A stretch of DNA of 64,000 nt from Knoellia sp. S7-12 (GCF_040518285.1 NZ_CP155449.1:372001-436000); one strand, 5' to 3'; shown: positions 1-9,265, counted from the first letter of the stretch. The notes: generated from the letters alone by a model not told the origin. Made by a program: numbers and translations.

Positions 1-489
1 CAACGCACCGAGGGCGACCTTGTGGGCGCCTCCGCAGGCAGGCTCGCGGAGGTTGCGAATGCGACACTGTGGAAGTGCCCCTCTAGGCACCGTCGCTACA
101 TGTTGCCTTCTGGGCAGTGGATGGAGCTCCCCGCCCAAGGCGGCTAGCAGTCCCTTACCACCGTCGGATCGACGCAGGTTAGGGCCGTGGGGCCCTGGCG
201 GCTTCCTTCCGGAACTCGTCGTAGGTGCCGGACAGGTAGTGCAGCAGACCACCACTTGGTGGGCGGAGGGCGGATTGGCAGCGAGGCCCACCGTCACATC
301 ATGGTTCGTGTGGCTCAGCCTCGGGGGGGCGCGGCTCCCCATTCCCCCTGATCGCGTCTTCCTGGTCGAAACCGCGCCCCGCAACTCCTCCTCGACGATG
401 CGCGTCTTGAGTCGGTCGGGCAAGGAGTTCTCCGGGTCACGCGGGTCCTGGGCCACCCCAACCAGCGTGGGGAGCGCTGGGCAAGGGCG
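1..489. other. No confident gene
   Basis: I see no convincing complete gene here. Open frames on the plus strand have no ribosome binding site and look like chance frames in GC-rich DNA. On the minus strand the stretch from about 480 down to 370 reads like a genuine protein fragment (acidic and basic residues well mixed, including the string DPRDPENSLPDRLKTRIVEE), but the frame then loses protein character and has no start codon. It may be the remnant of a gene on the integrated element. Confidence 0.3.
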
Positions 490-1239
490 CTAGGACGAGT
501 CTGCGGACTCCAGGCCGGTCTGAAGGTCTTCAATCAGTTCGCCATGCTCAAAGCGCATCTGGGTCAAGAGCAGGCTCCCTAGCCCGAGTACTCCGATGGC
601 GTATCGGCGTGCGTCCTCGCGCTTCTGGATCCGGTGTCGGTCCACGTTGCTCAGTGCCGCCGCGAAGCCGGTCCCCAGGGCGCGCCAGCCCTCGCGTTCC
701 GCCGCGCGAGAGCCGAGCCGCCAGTCGCTATCGTCCGAGAAGACTCGGCCCATGAGCTCCTTGCCAACGAGCGATTCGCCGCGACCGTTCCTGGGGTCGC
801 CAGCCCATGACCGGAGCCGGTCCTCCACGAAGATGGCCGTTTGAGACGCGACCTTTCCCCAGTCCTTGGCCTCCACAAGCCCCCTGACGTGCTCCCACAA
901 TTCCGGGTCGTAGGCCCGGGCGTCCACAGGCTCTTCTTCATCTTCGGTCCGGAGGCGCAGTTGATACAGGACGGCGTCAATGACGCCGCAGGCCTCCTTG
1001 ATCCCGTCGCGTTGCGATTCGATGAAGACGGAGTGGGGGGTGTTGTCAGTCCAGAGGCCCGGCGAGTAGCCCACCTGGTCGAAGCGATCGACGAGGTGGT
1101 CGTCGCGGCCTAGGGCGGACACGAACACGCCACGCACCTTGCCCTGCCATGCTGTCAGGTCCTCACCGCGCTGCACTCCTGGGCTAGACGCTTCCCTTTT
1201 CAGATCCTCTAGCGCCGCGATGGCGCGCTCCGGTTTCAT
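490..1239 (-). CDS. TIGR02391-like (Ymh) family protein, possible defence gene
   Basis: A 249-residue soluble protein. The C-terminal half (about residues 125-240) matches the pattern of the TIGR02391/Hypoth_Ymh family: an EDRLRSWAG segment, then LVGKELMGRVFS, a G-W-x-A-L-G-TGFAAAL helix, and a final helix with SLLLTQM before an acidic tail. Proteins of this family often sit in defence islands and abortive-infection loci; the biochemical activity is not established. The N-terminal half (residues 1-120) has no domain I recognise. It is divergent from the DUF262-HNH gene at 1334, about 95 bases away, so the two may share a promoter region. Codon use is less GC-biased than in the core genes to the right, in keeping with transfer. 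Confidence 0.65.
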   Translation of the reverse strand: MKPERAIAALEDLKREASSPGVQRGEDLTAWQGKVRGVFVSALGRDDHLVDRFDQVGYSPGLWTDNTPHSVFIESQRDGIKEACGVIDAVLYQLRLRTEDEEEPVDARAYDPELWEHVRGLVEAKDWGKVASQTAIFVEDRLRSWAGDPRNGRGESLVGKELMGRVFSDDSDWRLGSRAAEREGWRALGTGFAAALSNVDRHRIQKREDARRYAIGVLGLGSLLLTQMRFEHGELIEDLQTGLESADSS

Positions 1240-1333
1240 GTCGTCACCCTAGAGATCGGGGCGGACAGGGACGCGGAACGGAGGTATCGAGCGGCTGACG
1301 CCCGGAGGCGGACTAGGCCGCTAGCATCCACGC

Positions 1334-2614
1334 ATGCGCTGCAACCCAGAAGTCTTTGCCGTGTCGCGATTCAGCCGCGATAAAAACCTGATTCAGTTTG
1401 ACCCCGTCTACCAGCGCGAGGGTGGAGTGTGGTCGAAGGCTAAGAAGCAACTCTTCGTCGACTCGCTCCTCAACGGCTTTGACATCCCCAAGATCTACAT
1501 GCACAGACTCTCGCGGGACGAAACCGGCCACGACTATGCCGTCATTGACGGGAAGCAGCGCATCACTACGATTTTCAGTTTCCTGAACGGCGAGTTTGAC
1601 CTTGCAGAGGACTTCCTCTACACCGGGCGGGCGATCAGCGAGCCGCCGAAGGCCGGCGACCGCTACGCGGACCTGTCAGAGGCGGCTCGCGACATCCTCA
1701 AGGAAGTTCAACTGAATGTGGTGGTTGTCGAGACCGCGGACGTTGAGGAAATCGAGGAACTTTTCTCTCGGCTGAACAATGGTGAGAAGCTCAATGCTGC
1801 GGAGAGCCGCAACGCTCTCGGGGGCAACATGGCTGGACTTGTTCGCGACGCTGCAAAACTTGAGTTCTTCGGGAAGAAGTTGAAGTTCCCAAACACGCGC
1901 TACGCTCACCTTGAAGTGGCGTGCAAGTTGCTCTACTTGGAGATGCAGTCGAGTAAGTCCCCCGCTTCGCTCGTGGTAGTAGATCTCAAGAAGAAGTTCC
2001 TTGACGATTTCGTTCGGCAGTACCGGGACATCAGCGCGCCCGAGCGCAAGAAGCTGCTGGACCGTCTATCAGGCAACCTGAAGGCAATCTCCCCTGTCTT
2101 TGATGACGGCGACATCGAGTTGTCGAAACAGTCGTACCCACAGTTGATGTACCTATTCTGTAACGACATTCTGCGTCAGTACGGGGCACCAGACATCAAG
2201 GGTCGCCTGAAGGACTTTCTTCGCGACTTCCGTCTCGAACGGCAAGCCAACCTCCTGAAAGACGAAGACTCTCGCGACGCTGAGCTCTCTGAGTACGGCA
2301 GGCTTATGCAGCAGGGAACAAATGACACTGGCAGCATGAAAGCGCGCATTGATATACTCACAAAGCGCTTCTTACGCGCCAACCCTAGCGTGGAGCTGAA
2401 AGACACCAAGCGTGCCTTCACGCTTGAAGAGCGTTGGGTCCTGTGGCACCGGAGCGGCAAGCGTTGCGAGAAGTGCAAATCGGAACTCGCGACGTTGGAG
2501 GAACTGGACGGCGACCACATCGTTTGGCACATAAATGGCGGGCCAACTTCGTTGGAAAACGCCCAGGCTCTGTGCGTCGCGTGCAACCGCGGCCACGGAG
2601 GGAAAGCGTCTTAA
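1334..2614 (+). CDS. DUF262 / HNH endonuclease domain protein (GmrSD-like)
   Basis: A 426-residue protein with an N-terminal DUF262 domain: YQREGGVWS (about residues 28-36), the nucleotide-handling motif VIDGKQRITTIF (about 71-82) and FSRLNNGEKLN (about 143-153), the counterpart of the family's RLN-G-x-x-L motif. The C-terminal 50 residues form an HNH nuclease with two zinc pairs: CEKC, then GDHI-x-W, the asparagine of SLENAQALC and a closing C-x-x-C pair. DUF262 proteins include GmrS/GmrD of type IV restriction and other anti-phage nucleases in which DUF262 gates DNA cleavage by nucleotide use. Defence against modified or foreign DNA is therefore the likely role, but this is inferred. No clear ribosome binding site precedes the ATG. 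A hypothetical gene follows 15 bases downstream. Confidence 0.8.
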   Translation: MRCNPEVFAVSRFSRDKNLIQFDPVYQREGGVWSKAKKQLFVDSLLNGFDIPKIYMHRLSRDETGHDYAVIDGKQRITTIFSFLNGEFDLAEDFLYTGRAISEPPKAGDRYADLSEAARDILKEVQLNVVVVETADVEEIEELFSRLNNGEKLNAAESRNALGGNMAGLVRDAAKLEFFGKKLKFPNTRYAHLEVACKLLYLEMQSSKSPASLVVVDLKKKFLDDFVRQYRDISAPERKKLLDRLSGNLKAISPVFDDGDIELSKQSYPQLMYLFCNDILRQYGAPDIKGRLKDFLRDFRLERQANLLKDEDSRDAELSEYGRLMQQGTNDTGSMKARIDILTKRFLRANPSVELKDTKRAFTLEERWVLWHRSGKRCEKCKSELATLEELDGDHIVWHINGGPTSLENAQALCVACNRGHGGKAS

Positions 2615-2629
2615 GGCTGTGGGCTTGAC

Positions 2630-3448
2630 GTGACTACCTGGATGCCCCGTTCTCAGAGGGAAGGACGCCGGAACTATGACGGGCCCTTCGATGGGGTGCC
2701 TGCCCACCTCGCCCCGCAGCTCAGTGAGTGGCTGACAGAGACACTGGAGGGCACGTCGGATCCTGACGGCGCCGCGAAGTACTTAGCGCTGCGCCTTCAC
2801 ATCGAACTCGACACCTATTACCCACCGATCGGTCAGGTTGTCGGCGCTTGCCTAGACGACGAGGAACTGTTTCTAGACTGCGTTGAAGGTGCCTTGCGGT
2901 TTCAGCAACGGATGGGGACCGCGTCACAACCAGCACGCTCGCTCGATGCTCTTCTCAAATTGTCTGGCTCCAAATACAAGCTCTCGGATAACAGCCAGCA
3001 CCTGGTCGACGCGGTTGAGCCAACGGTTGAGGCCACGCGAGCGGCAGCCACCTCCGTCACGGACGAGGCTACGGAGGAGCTGTCGGAGGCATGGGCCAAG
3101 GCTTATGGACGGAGCCCCGACCCATCCGACGCCTGGGACCACGCCATCAAGGCAGTCGAGGTAATGCTGCGACCTGTAGTTGAGCCCCACAACAACAAGG
3201 CAACGCTCGGTAGCATGATCGCCGTCCTTAACAACAGCCCGTCGAAGTGGGTGTGCGTGTTTCCCGGCGGCAATGACGACAACGCGGTGGAGAACTTGAT
3301 CGCGACCCTGCGACTCATCTGGCCGAACACCGATCGGCACGGTGGTGGCGGGCGGGCGCCTACGTTGCAGGAGGCTCGCGCCGTAGTCACGCTCTCAGCG
3401 ACGATCGTTCAGTGGCACCGCGAGGGAACCGTCCTGTCCAAGCGGTAG
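2630..3448 (+). CDS. Abortive-infection-like hypothetical protein
   Basis: A 272-residue protein starting at GTG 15 bases after the DUF262-HNH gene and so probably cotranscribed. The C-terminal part (about residues 155-265) is helical, with a KAVEVMLRPVVEPHNNKATLG segment and an ending built as LIATLRLIWPNTDRHGGGG then EARAVVTLSATIVQW. This arrangement resembles the C-terminal HEPN-like domains of abortive-infection proteins found across actinobacteria. The R-H pair in NTDRHGG could be the remnant of an R-x(4-6)-H ribonuclease motif, but the spacing is too short for me to assign activity. The N-terminal 110 residues have no recognised domain. Its position suggests it is a partner of the neighbouring nuclease. 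Confidence 0.6.
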   Translation: MTTWMPRSQREGRRNYDGPFDGVPAHLAPQLSEWLTETLEGTSDPDGAAKYLALRLHIELDTYYPPIGQVVGACLDDEELFLDCVEGALRFQQRMGTASQPARSLDALLKLSGSKYKLSDNSQHLVDAVEPTVEATRAAATSVTDEATEELSEAWAKAYGRSPDPSDAWDHAIKAVEVMLRPVVEPHNNKATLGSMIAVLNNSPSKWVCVFPGGNDDNAVENLIATLRLIWPNTDRHGGGGRAPTLQEARAVVTLSATIVQWHREGTVLSKR

Positions 3449-4173
3449 TCGTCTCGAGGCCCGAACCGGCGCAATCGGTTCGAGCCTCCAGGTATCCGAC
3501 GCTGGCGCACGCGGCGTTTAACGATCGCGGCCATTCCCTAAAGATGGCGGGACCTCGCACACACACGCGCGCGTAGGGCCCCCGAAAAAACCGACAAACG
3601 GAGAAGCGGTGATGTGTCGTCCGCGAGCGATTTACAGCCCGAGAACACCCAGCGTCGAAGGACCGAGCCCTCGATAGTTTGCTGATGCCCCACTGAGGGG
3701 TATCAGGATGACGCGTCAACGAGCGAGTGAGTTGTCGCGTGGGCACCCGTGGCGAAACCCCACGATGCTCCTGTGGGGCAAACGAGGACGACAAGCAGAC
3801 GCAGTGCGCGCCTACCCAGATCCTTCGCCGCAACCATTCGGCGAGTTTGGGCGAGTTTGGGTGTCACTCTGCGGAGTCATGCCGCACATGATAGGTAGGC
3901 GGTCTCTGCGCGCGGACTCGCGCCGTGGGTATCAACCAAGCTTTGGGAGTGTTTGTGCGGCTCCGTCCGTGATCAGCGACACTCGACGAGTCCGCACAAG
4001 GCGCGGTAGATCCCGTAGTTTCCCCGACGAACGGCGGAATGACACGGCCGTGCATCGCCGGTTCGGGGTTCAGCACCCGACAGCAACCGCATGAAGTGCT
4101 CCTCTAACGATGCCGCGGGCGTTTCGAGCCCGGGAAGCCGGTAAATCGCTCTTCACGCCGCGCGCGAACCGCA
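3449..4173. other. Intergenic region without a supported gene
   Basis: A 725-base stretch between the defence-like genes and the zinc-ribbon nuclease. The open frames here (3387-3833 minus, 3708-4094 plus) have arginine-rich, low-complexity translations with no start signal and look like chance frames. A short direct repeat, GGCGAGTTTG, occurs twice in tandem near 3840-3862. No tRNA or clear terminator was found. It may be decayed DNA of the integrated element. Confidence 0.4.
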
Positions 4174-6147
4174 TCAGGGGTGGACGCTTCTAGTCCACTG
4201 TTCGACCTGGCGCATCACCCCGTCGGGGTCCGGAGCGGTCGAATGGACGACCAGTTCGACATACAGGGGGTTGTCGATGCTCAGTGTGAGGAGCGGGTGT
4301 TCGCGGAGCCGGACCACGGCCCAGCCCGCGGCGAGTAGGTCCAGTGACTTCGCGGTGTCGATGGTCGCCCTGTCGGCGTGCCAGTATCCGCCGTCGTACT
4401 CGATCGCAACCTGGAGGCCAGTGGTGGTGACCGTCGTGATGTCTACGAGCCAGCGGGCGCCGTGGGTGAACGCCTCGTCGGCAACGGCCTGCCCAGAGGA
4501 CGCGGCGCCGAAAACGCGGACGGCAGACTCGTGGTGGGCGAGCTCGACCTTCGACTTGCCGGCTTCACGGCACTCGGGGCACCCCGAGCCGGTCGCTCGG
4601 CTGGACAGGGTCGCGGTCCAAGTGTGGTCGGGCCTGTTGGCGCAGACCCAGATGGGCATGAACGCTTCTGAGCCGCTGGGGCGGACCTGCCAAGCGGTGA
4701 GCGGGTTTTTCGGTGACCACTCATCGGCTATCTCCGGGAAGTGGTAGGCCAGAGAGTCGAGGATGGTCCGGCACTCGGGGCACCGCAGCCGCTGCCCCTT
4801 CTCTCTTTCCACGGGGCTGGCCTGCCACTCGTGGCCACACTCCAAGCTCTTCCACCACACGGTCCGACGCGAACCCGGCGAGATGGTCTCGAGCTTCAGG
4901 GAGCCGTTCTTCGTGAAATGCCACTGGGATGCGATCTCGCGGTTCATGGCGTGCGCAGCTGCGTCCGCTGCGACGGCGTCGAGGCGGGCGGCGCGGGTTT
5001 GGTTCGCTCGGCACGACGGGCATCCGCCGCGCAGGAAGCTGAGCGGAGTGATCCGCGGATGGTGGCCGGCCGGGCACCGGAACCGTCGCAGCGTCATGCC
5101 GCCGCCGGCGACGGTGACCAGGCTCGGGTCGGCTTCATCAGCCCACGCTGCAGCGAGCATGGGCACGTCCGCGATTGGTGTGACCTTCAGATGTGCGTAT
5201 TCGGCCTCCCACTCGGCCTGCTTTCTGACCGAGCAGGTCGGGCAGCTGGGGTAGGCGGTCATGTCGAGGATGCGGGCGCTGAATCGCAGGTCGCACTCCG
5301 GGCACTTCCATCCGACCTTTCTGCGTGCCTTCACCGTCACGGTGCTCCAGACGGCGTCGTCGTTGACCTCGGGGTCCCACCACGTCAGAACCGGCAACTT
5401 CGAGTCCTTGAGAAGGTCTTTGGTGGGCTTCGTGCCGGGCTTCTGCGTACCGGACGCGTTCGATGTCTGTGCTGCCCGCCGAGGGTTCGTCTGGCACTGG
5501 CAGCCCCAGCCGATGTCACCGAGTCGCTGCGCTGCGATGCGTCCGCAGTACAAGCAACGGGTCAGGTGCGGGTCGTCACGCAGTGACGGCTCGGTCAGCG
5601 GACCCAGATACTCGAAGCCGTGCTGCTCAGCGACCCCCTTCGCGACCGCGACCGACGGTGGCGTTAGGTCTGCGTACCCCTCCAATAGCCCTCGCTGGTC
5701 GGCTGCCCACTTGCGCCAGCAGCAGGCCCTGCACGTCGCGATGCCGATGCCGTTCTGTTCAAGCACGTACTCGAAGCGGTAGTGCGCCTCGCACCCACAC
5801 GCGAGACACCGAGTCAGGCGCCACTTCTTCGGCCCCTCGAACGGCTCCAGCGGCTCAAGGCCGCCGGTTCGGAGGATGGCGGTGATGTGCTCATCGCACC
5901 ACGTCGGGTTGGTGCGCGTGCTGAACGCAGCCGGGCGCCCACACCCGAACTCCGAACAAACCTGCGCCTCCCGAGCCACGCCCCGGATGTTGCCACGCCC
6001 CCGCGACACAAACAGCCGGAACGGCTCGGCGCGCTGATGCGCATGACCAGCCGACAGTAGCCAAAGGGCAGGGAGGGCACCGTGGCGAATGACAGCGTAG
6101 AGACCTGGCGCCCCCGCCAGGTAGAGCAGCAACCGACCCAGGCTCAC
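4174..6147 (-). CDS. Multi-zinc-ribbon protein with C-terminal Vsr-like nuclease domain
   Basis: The frame spans 657 codons, but the first 56 residues look non-native; a GTG at 5979, just before AREAQVCSEFGCG, is a likelier start, giving about 601 residues. The body is a chain of at least six C-x-x-C...C-x-x-C treble-clef units, several of the DUF4379 (PF14311) probable-zinc-ribbon type, for example HFPEIADEWSPKNPLTAW followed by CPEC. The last 120 residues form a PD-(D/E)xK-like fold: LVDITTV, then IEYDGGYWH, then D-x-x-K and GWAVVRLRE. This resembles Vsr/very-short-patch-repair nucleases that end such zinc-ribbon proteins. A DNA-targeting defence or mobile-element role is inferred. It is alone on its strand between two gene-poor stretches. 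Confidence 0.7.
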   Translation of the reverse strand: MSLGRLLLYLAGAPGLYAVIRHGALPALWLLSAGHAHQRAEPFRLFVSRGRGNIRGVAREAQVCSEFGCGRPAAFSTRTNPTWCDEHITAILRTGGLEPLEPFEGPKKWRLTRCLACGCEAHYRFEYVLEQNGIGIATCRACCWRKWAADQRGLLEGYADLTPPSVAVAKGVAEQHGFEYLGPLTEPSLRDDPHLTRCLYCGRIAAQRLGDIGWGCQCQTNPRRAAQTSNASGTQKPGTKPTKDLLKDSKLPVLTWWDPEVNDDAVWSTVTVKARRKVGWKCPECDLRFSARILDMTAYPSCPTCSVRKQAEWEAEYAHLKVTPIADVPMLAAAWADEADPSLVTVAGGGMTLRRFRCPAGHHPRITPLSFLRGGCPSCRANQTRAARLDAVAADAAAHAMNREIASQWHFTKNGSLKLETISPGSRRTVWWKSLECGHEWQASPVEREKGQRLRCPECRTILDSLAYHFPEIADEWSPKNPLTAWQVRPSGSEAFMPIWVCANRPDHTWTATLSSRATGSGCPECREAGKSKVELAHHESAVRVFGAASSGQAVADEAFTHGARWLVDITTVTTTGLQVAIEYDGGYWHADRATIDTAKSLDLLAAGWAVVRLREHPLLTLSIDNPLYVELVVHSTAPDPDGVMRQVEQWTRSVHP

Positions 6148-6357
6148 GCTGACCGAGTTCCTCTACGACACCCCTTCAGGACCGCGAGGCGCCATAGGGG
6201 TCTGCGAGATGGTCCGATACATCGCAACCCGACCACCTCGGACCTTGGAGTGTCCAGAGCGACCGGGATGCCTTGGGTGACGATTCAACCGGGTCTGGGC
6301 ACGAGCGGATCGCGGCAGAAGAGTGCGACCGCTCGTCGATCCGGCAGGATGAGAACA

Positions 6358-6564
6358 TGACCCAAACCGAGATCGCCTGTCCCACGTGCGGCAGCCCCGA
6401 ACTCACCTCCGGCCTCATTGTCGGCAGCGCCGGGCGTCAAGTTCAAGCAGAGCCGCGGGATCCTTGGTGACTTGGCCGCATTCCGCTAACGACGGGCCTC
6501 TTCAACCACAGCGCGCCTGCTTTGCGATGCGTGCGGAACCGTGGTCATACAGCCGGAGCGCTGA
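6358..6564 (+). pseudogene. Frameshifted small zinc-ribbon gene
   Basis: An ATG at 6358 begins MTQTEIACPTCGSPEL, then the frame runs off after GRQVQ. Shifting frame restores KFKQSRGILGDLA, a further shift gives PLTTGLFNHSA, and a last one gives LLCDACGTVVIQPER and a TGA at 6562. Put together, these pieces make a plausible protein of about 65 residues with paired CPTC and CDAC zinc knuckles, so the gene appears to have decayed by several single-base indels. I see no other gene between 6148 and 6602. Confidence 0.5.
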
Positions 6565-6602
6565 ACTTCCGCGCGGTATGCGGCAGATCCGGACGTCGAC
6601 AG

Positions 6603-7202
6603 TCAGCTGTAGATGTCACCATCGCGACCAAAGGGCACGAGAGCCGCTGGGTCACAGCCGCTCTGCTCGACGAAGGTCCGAACCTGTTCCTCCTCTGATG
6701 CCGACAACTGGAACGTAGCGCTCGTACCGGTGTCATTCGCATCCCAGACCATTCGCTGCTCATGGTCGATGCCAGTGCTCCCGATCGTGTAGGGGACGAG
6801 GGCCATCGCTATCTCGAATTCATGCGCGTCTGCTGGATTCAGGTCAATGGAATCGGCCTGCCTCGTCCAGGATCGGCCCAGGAAGGTTCTAGTTCGGGTG
6901 GCGCGTTGACGTCCTTCATCCACAGCCCACTGAACATCCGCCGGCCACGGCGCATCGGAAGTTAGATCGATGGTGAGGTCGGCGAGGCGTGGTCGCTGAA
7001 CCTTCAGTACTCCACGATGGGTGGCAGCCACCGTGGCATCGTCGGCACTGTCATGGATCGTGAACCAGGCGCGCGCTAGTGATCGAGACACGAGGACAGT
7101 CTCCCCTGACGTACGGTTCAGGAGACGCGACCTGCGGCATGTCCGGACGTTCGGGATCGATCTCTGGGCCAGAGCGAGGACCCATTGCCGGACGGCTGAC
7201 AC
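6603..7202 (-). CDS. Hypothetical protein
   Basis: A 199-residue frame with no recognised domain. The C-terminal two thirds (from about residue 60) look like a real soluble protein, with acidic and hydrophobic residues alternating and strings such as HEFEIAMALVPYTIG and LSASEEEQVRTFVEQSG. The first 45 residues are arginine-rich, so the true start may be further in. It lies between two decayed genes on the integrated element, and it may itself be partial. No function is proposed. Confidence 0.45.
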   Translation of the reverse strand: MSAVRQWVLALAQRSIPNVRTCRRSRLLNRTSGETVLVSRSLARAWFTIHDSADDATVAATHRGVLKVQRPRLADLTIDLTSDAPWPADVQWAVDEGRQRATRTRTFLGRSWTRQADSIDLNPADAHEFEIAMALVPYTIGSTGIDHEQRMVWDANDTGTSATFQLSASEEEQVRTFVEQSGCDPAALVPFGRDGDIYS

Positions 7203-7271
7203 ACTGACGCCCGTGACCGACCTGCGAGATCTACTGCTCGCTCTTTTATTGCCTGAGGCAGGGGCGCCCAG

Positions 7272-7415
7272 AAGTCAATGCGCGATGTCGAGATCGCTCT
7301 AGCGAACTACGTCGACCGGTTCAACCACCGACGCCTTCACGGGCGAAATCGGCTGCGTGCGGCGGGTTTCGAGGCCAACCGCTCGGCCAGCGTCAGTGCC
7401 CGACCAAGACGCTAG
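7272..7415 (+). pseudogene. IS3-family transposase C-terminal remnant
   Basis: In one plus-strand frame the DNA encodes SMRDVEIALANYVDRFNHRR followed by LHG, ending at a TAG at 7413. The Y-x-x-x-FNHRRLHG pattern is the hallmark end of the DDE integrase domain of IS3/IS481-type transposases, which normally continue into a P-P-x-E tail. Only the last 45 codons remain and no inverted repeats are visible, so this is a dead fragment. It supports a history of insertions in the element. Confidence 0.6.
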
Positions 7416-7696
7416 ATCCTGCTGACTGTGGGGAGTGGCTTTCCAAATCGAGCGAGGTTCTGCACGCACGCAAAACGGCTCGCCGCCTCACTCGCCCTGG
7501 ACGCCACCACACCCCACCTGGTCGGAGTCGGGGGCTTACGGAGTTATGGCGTTGCCAAGGTCAGCCGCGAAGGAGGGAAAGGGTTGGCCCACCCGGCTCA
7601 TGACAGGTGGCCCGTTCACGTCATATGCCGGGTCGGGCACGAGGAAGACCATGAGAGACGGTGCCGCAGAGGGCACCCTCAAAGAAGGGAAAAGCA

Positions 7697-7984
7697 GTGA
7701 AGCGATCACTCGCAGTGTTGCTCTGCACGTTCGCGGGGTTCACGATCAGCGCCGGCTCCGCTCAGGCTGGCGAGATCAAAGGCCCACCTGGGACGGTCGG
7801 CAGCACGAACACCACGGGCGCGCTCGACCACGCCCGGTCAGCCTGTGCGGCCAGCGGGCTCAATGACATGGATCCGCTGGAGGGCCAAGTCGACTCCCAG
7901 GTCCAGACCGCAGCGGACTCATGGAAGTACTACGGCCTCCCGAAGGGCGCACCGGGCACTCTTGGCCTGTGCCGAGGCAACTGA
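7697..7984 (+). CDS. Small secreted protein
   Basis: A 95-residue protein starting at GTG 7697, chosen because AGAAGGGA lies about eight bases upstream; an in-frame ATG at 7661 has no such signal. Residues 1-23 form a Sec signal peptide: KRS, a hydrophobic core, and a cleavage site after GSAQA. The mature part of about 70 residues is glycine- and serine-rich with two cysteines (SACAAS and LGLCRGN), which could form one disulfide. I recognise no domain. A strong hairpin terminator follows ten bases after the stop, so the gene is an independent unit. Confidence 0.65.
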   Translation: MKRSLAVLLCTFAGFTISAGSAQAGEIKGPPGTVGSTNTTGALDHARSACAASGLNDMDPLEGQVDSQVQTAADSWKYYGLPKGAPGTLGLCRGN

Positions 7985-7993
7985 CTGAAACCA

Positions 7994-8015
7994 CCCCACC
8001 TCTTCGGAGGTGGGG
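7994..8015 (+). terminator. Hairpin terminator after the small secreted protein
   Basis: Perfect nine-base stem CCCCACCTC / GAGGTGGGG with a TTCG tetraloop, followed by GCGTTTCGT. It lies ten bases past the stop of the gene at 7697-7984. Confidence 0.8.
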
Positions 8016-8108
8016 GCGTTTCGTCGTGCGACGACACGCTTGCACCCCTAGGTAACGCCTTGGCGCGAGGGTGTGCACTGGGCGGCTTGTCGACGACTGG
8101 CCAAGGAG

Positions 8109-8451
8109 TCAGAGGTTGGGCAGTGCGTCTTTGACGGCGTAGGCCGGGTGGTCCTCGCCTTCGCTCGCCCACGCGGGTCTCGCGGAGGTGGACCCATCGG
8201 ATCTGCCGCTCTACTTCGGCCGTAGGCGCTACGAGGGCTCGAGTGAAGGCCTCGGTCAATCCAAGAAACTGGTGCCCAGCGGGTAGCAGTCGGTCGCGGT
8301 AGTCGTTGGCGGCGACTATGTCGTGGCGCAAGCTCTCGGTGAGGCTTGACCATGTTCCGGGGACGTCGGTGAGGCTGCTGACCAGGGTGCCAAAGAGTTG
8401 GGTCGCGAGACTCCGCGTGGGTCTGGAGCCTCGTACAAGCAGGAAGCCCAT
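8109..8451 (-). pseudogene. Frameshifted hypothetical gene
   Basis: The minus-strand frame from 8451 reads as a normal helical protein (LFGTLVSSLTDVPG, then TEAFTRALVAPTAEVERQI) as far as RWVHLRETR near 8175. The same frame then turns arginine/proline-rich, while another frame gives a natural ending, SEGEDHPAYAVKDALPNL and a TGA at 8109-8111. One indel near 8170 would join them. No family is recognised. Region 8452-8560 holds nothing I can support. Confidence 0.4.
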
Positions 8452-8560
8452 CTACCGCTCATCGGCATGTGCGGTAACAGCCGCAGCTCGATGGGTCGAC
8501 CGTTGCCGCCCCGTCGAGTGGACAGGCTGCACCCTGCCGCGCGGGATGCTCAATGTGGGA

Positions 8561-9244
8561 CTATCGCGCGATCGAGAGTCTCCGCGCAGTCGAGGAGGCC
8601 AAAACGCCTTGGACCGTCGACGTAGACCACGAAGAGGCCCCCCGTGCGGTTGGGATCCCGTCGGCGGTGAGACCCTCGGCGATCGAACGCAAGGTCCCAC
8701 CCTGAGCCCTCTCCGTGAGGATGCGCGAAACCACAGCTTCGGAGAGGGCGCGCGGCCGCCCGACGTGGACCCCGTCCGCCCGTCGTTGGGCCATGCCCTC
8801 GCGAGTCCTGGCCCCGATCAAGTCGCGCTCGTACTCGGCGGCTGCAGCAAGCACATGAGCCGTGAACTTCCCTGCAGCGTCCTCGGTGTCGAGGTTTGGC
8901 GAGAGGAGCACCATGCGCCACTGCTTGCGTTTGGCACGTGACAGGAGGCCGGCAAAGTCGGCGACCGAACGAGACACTCGATCCAGTCGAATTGCGATTA
9001 AGGCGTCGGCCTCCCCCCGATCTAGTCGGTCGAGCGCGTCCGTCAGGCCCGGCCGCTTGAGATCCTTCGCGCTGTAACCCTCATCTGCCACCACTTCCAT
9101 GTCCCACCCTCGACGCTTCGTCTCGGCTTCGAGGGCTGATCGTTGAGCATCCAAGCTCGCCCCCTCGGTCGCCTGCTCAGCCGTCGAGACGCGGACGTAG
9201 GCAAGCGCCAGTGGGCGCTTGCGCGACTTGCGGAGGGATGGCAT
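8561..9244 (-). CDS. Serine recombinase (resolvase/invertase family)
   Basis: A 227-residue site-specific recombinase. The N-terminal catalytic domain (about residues 12-150) shows AYVRVSTAEQ with the nucleophilic serine at about residue 20, DEGYSAKDLKRPGL, the conserved LDRVSRSVADF, and the E-helix region AAAAEYERDLIGARTREGM. A Hin-type helix-turn-helix follows (about 165-227: GRPRALSE, then SIAEGLTADGIPTARG). The size is that of a small resolvase/invertase rather than of a large integrase. A perfect 26-bp palindrome lies 22 bases upstream of the ATG and may be its binding or crossover site. Confidence 0.85.
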   Translation of the reverse strand: MPSLRKSRKRPLALAYVRVSTAEQATEGASLDAQRSALEAETKRRGWDMEVVADEGYSAKDLKRPGLTDALDRLDRGEADALIAIRLDRVSRSVADFAGLLSRAKRKQWRMVLLSPNLDTEDAAGKFTAHVLAAAAEYERDLIGARTREGMAQRRADGVHVGRPRALSEAVVSRILTERAQGGTLRSIAEGLTADGIPTARGASSWSTSTVQGVLASSTARRLSIAR

Positions 9245-9265
9245 GGCTTCACTGTCGGTCAGAAA

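Noticed and set aside
3708..4094. Possible small gene in the 3.4-4.2 kb gap
   Set aside because: No start signal and low-complexity arginine-rich translation in an area that otherwise looks non-coding.
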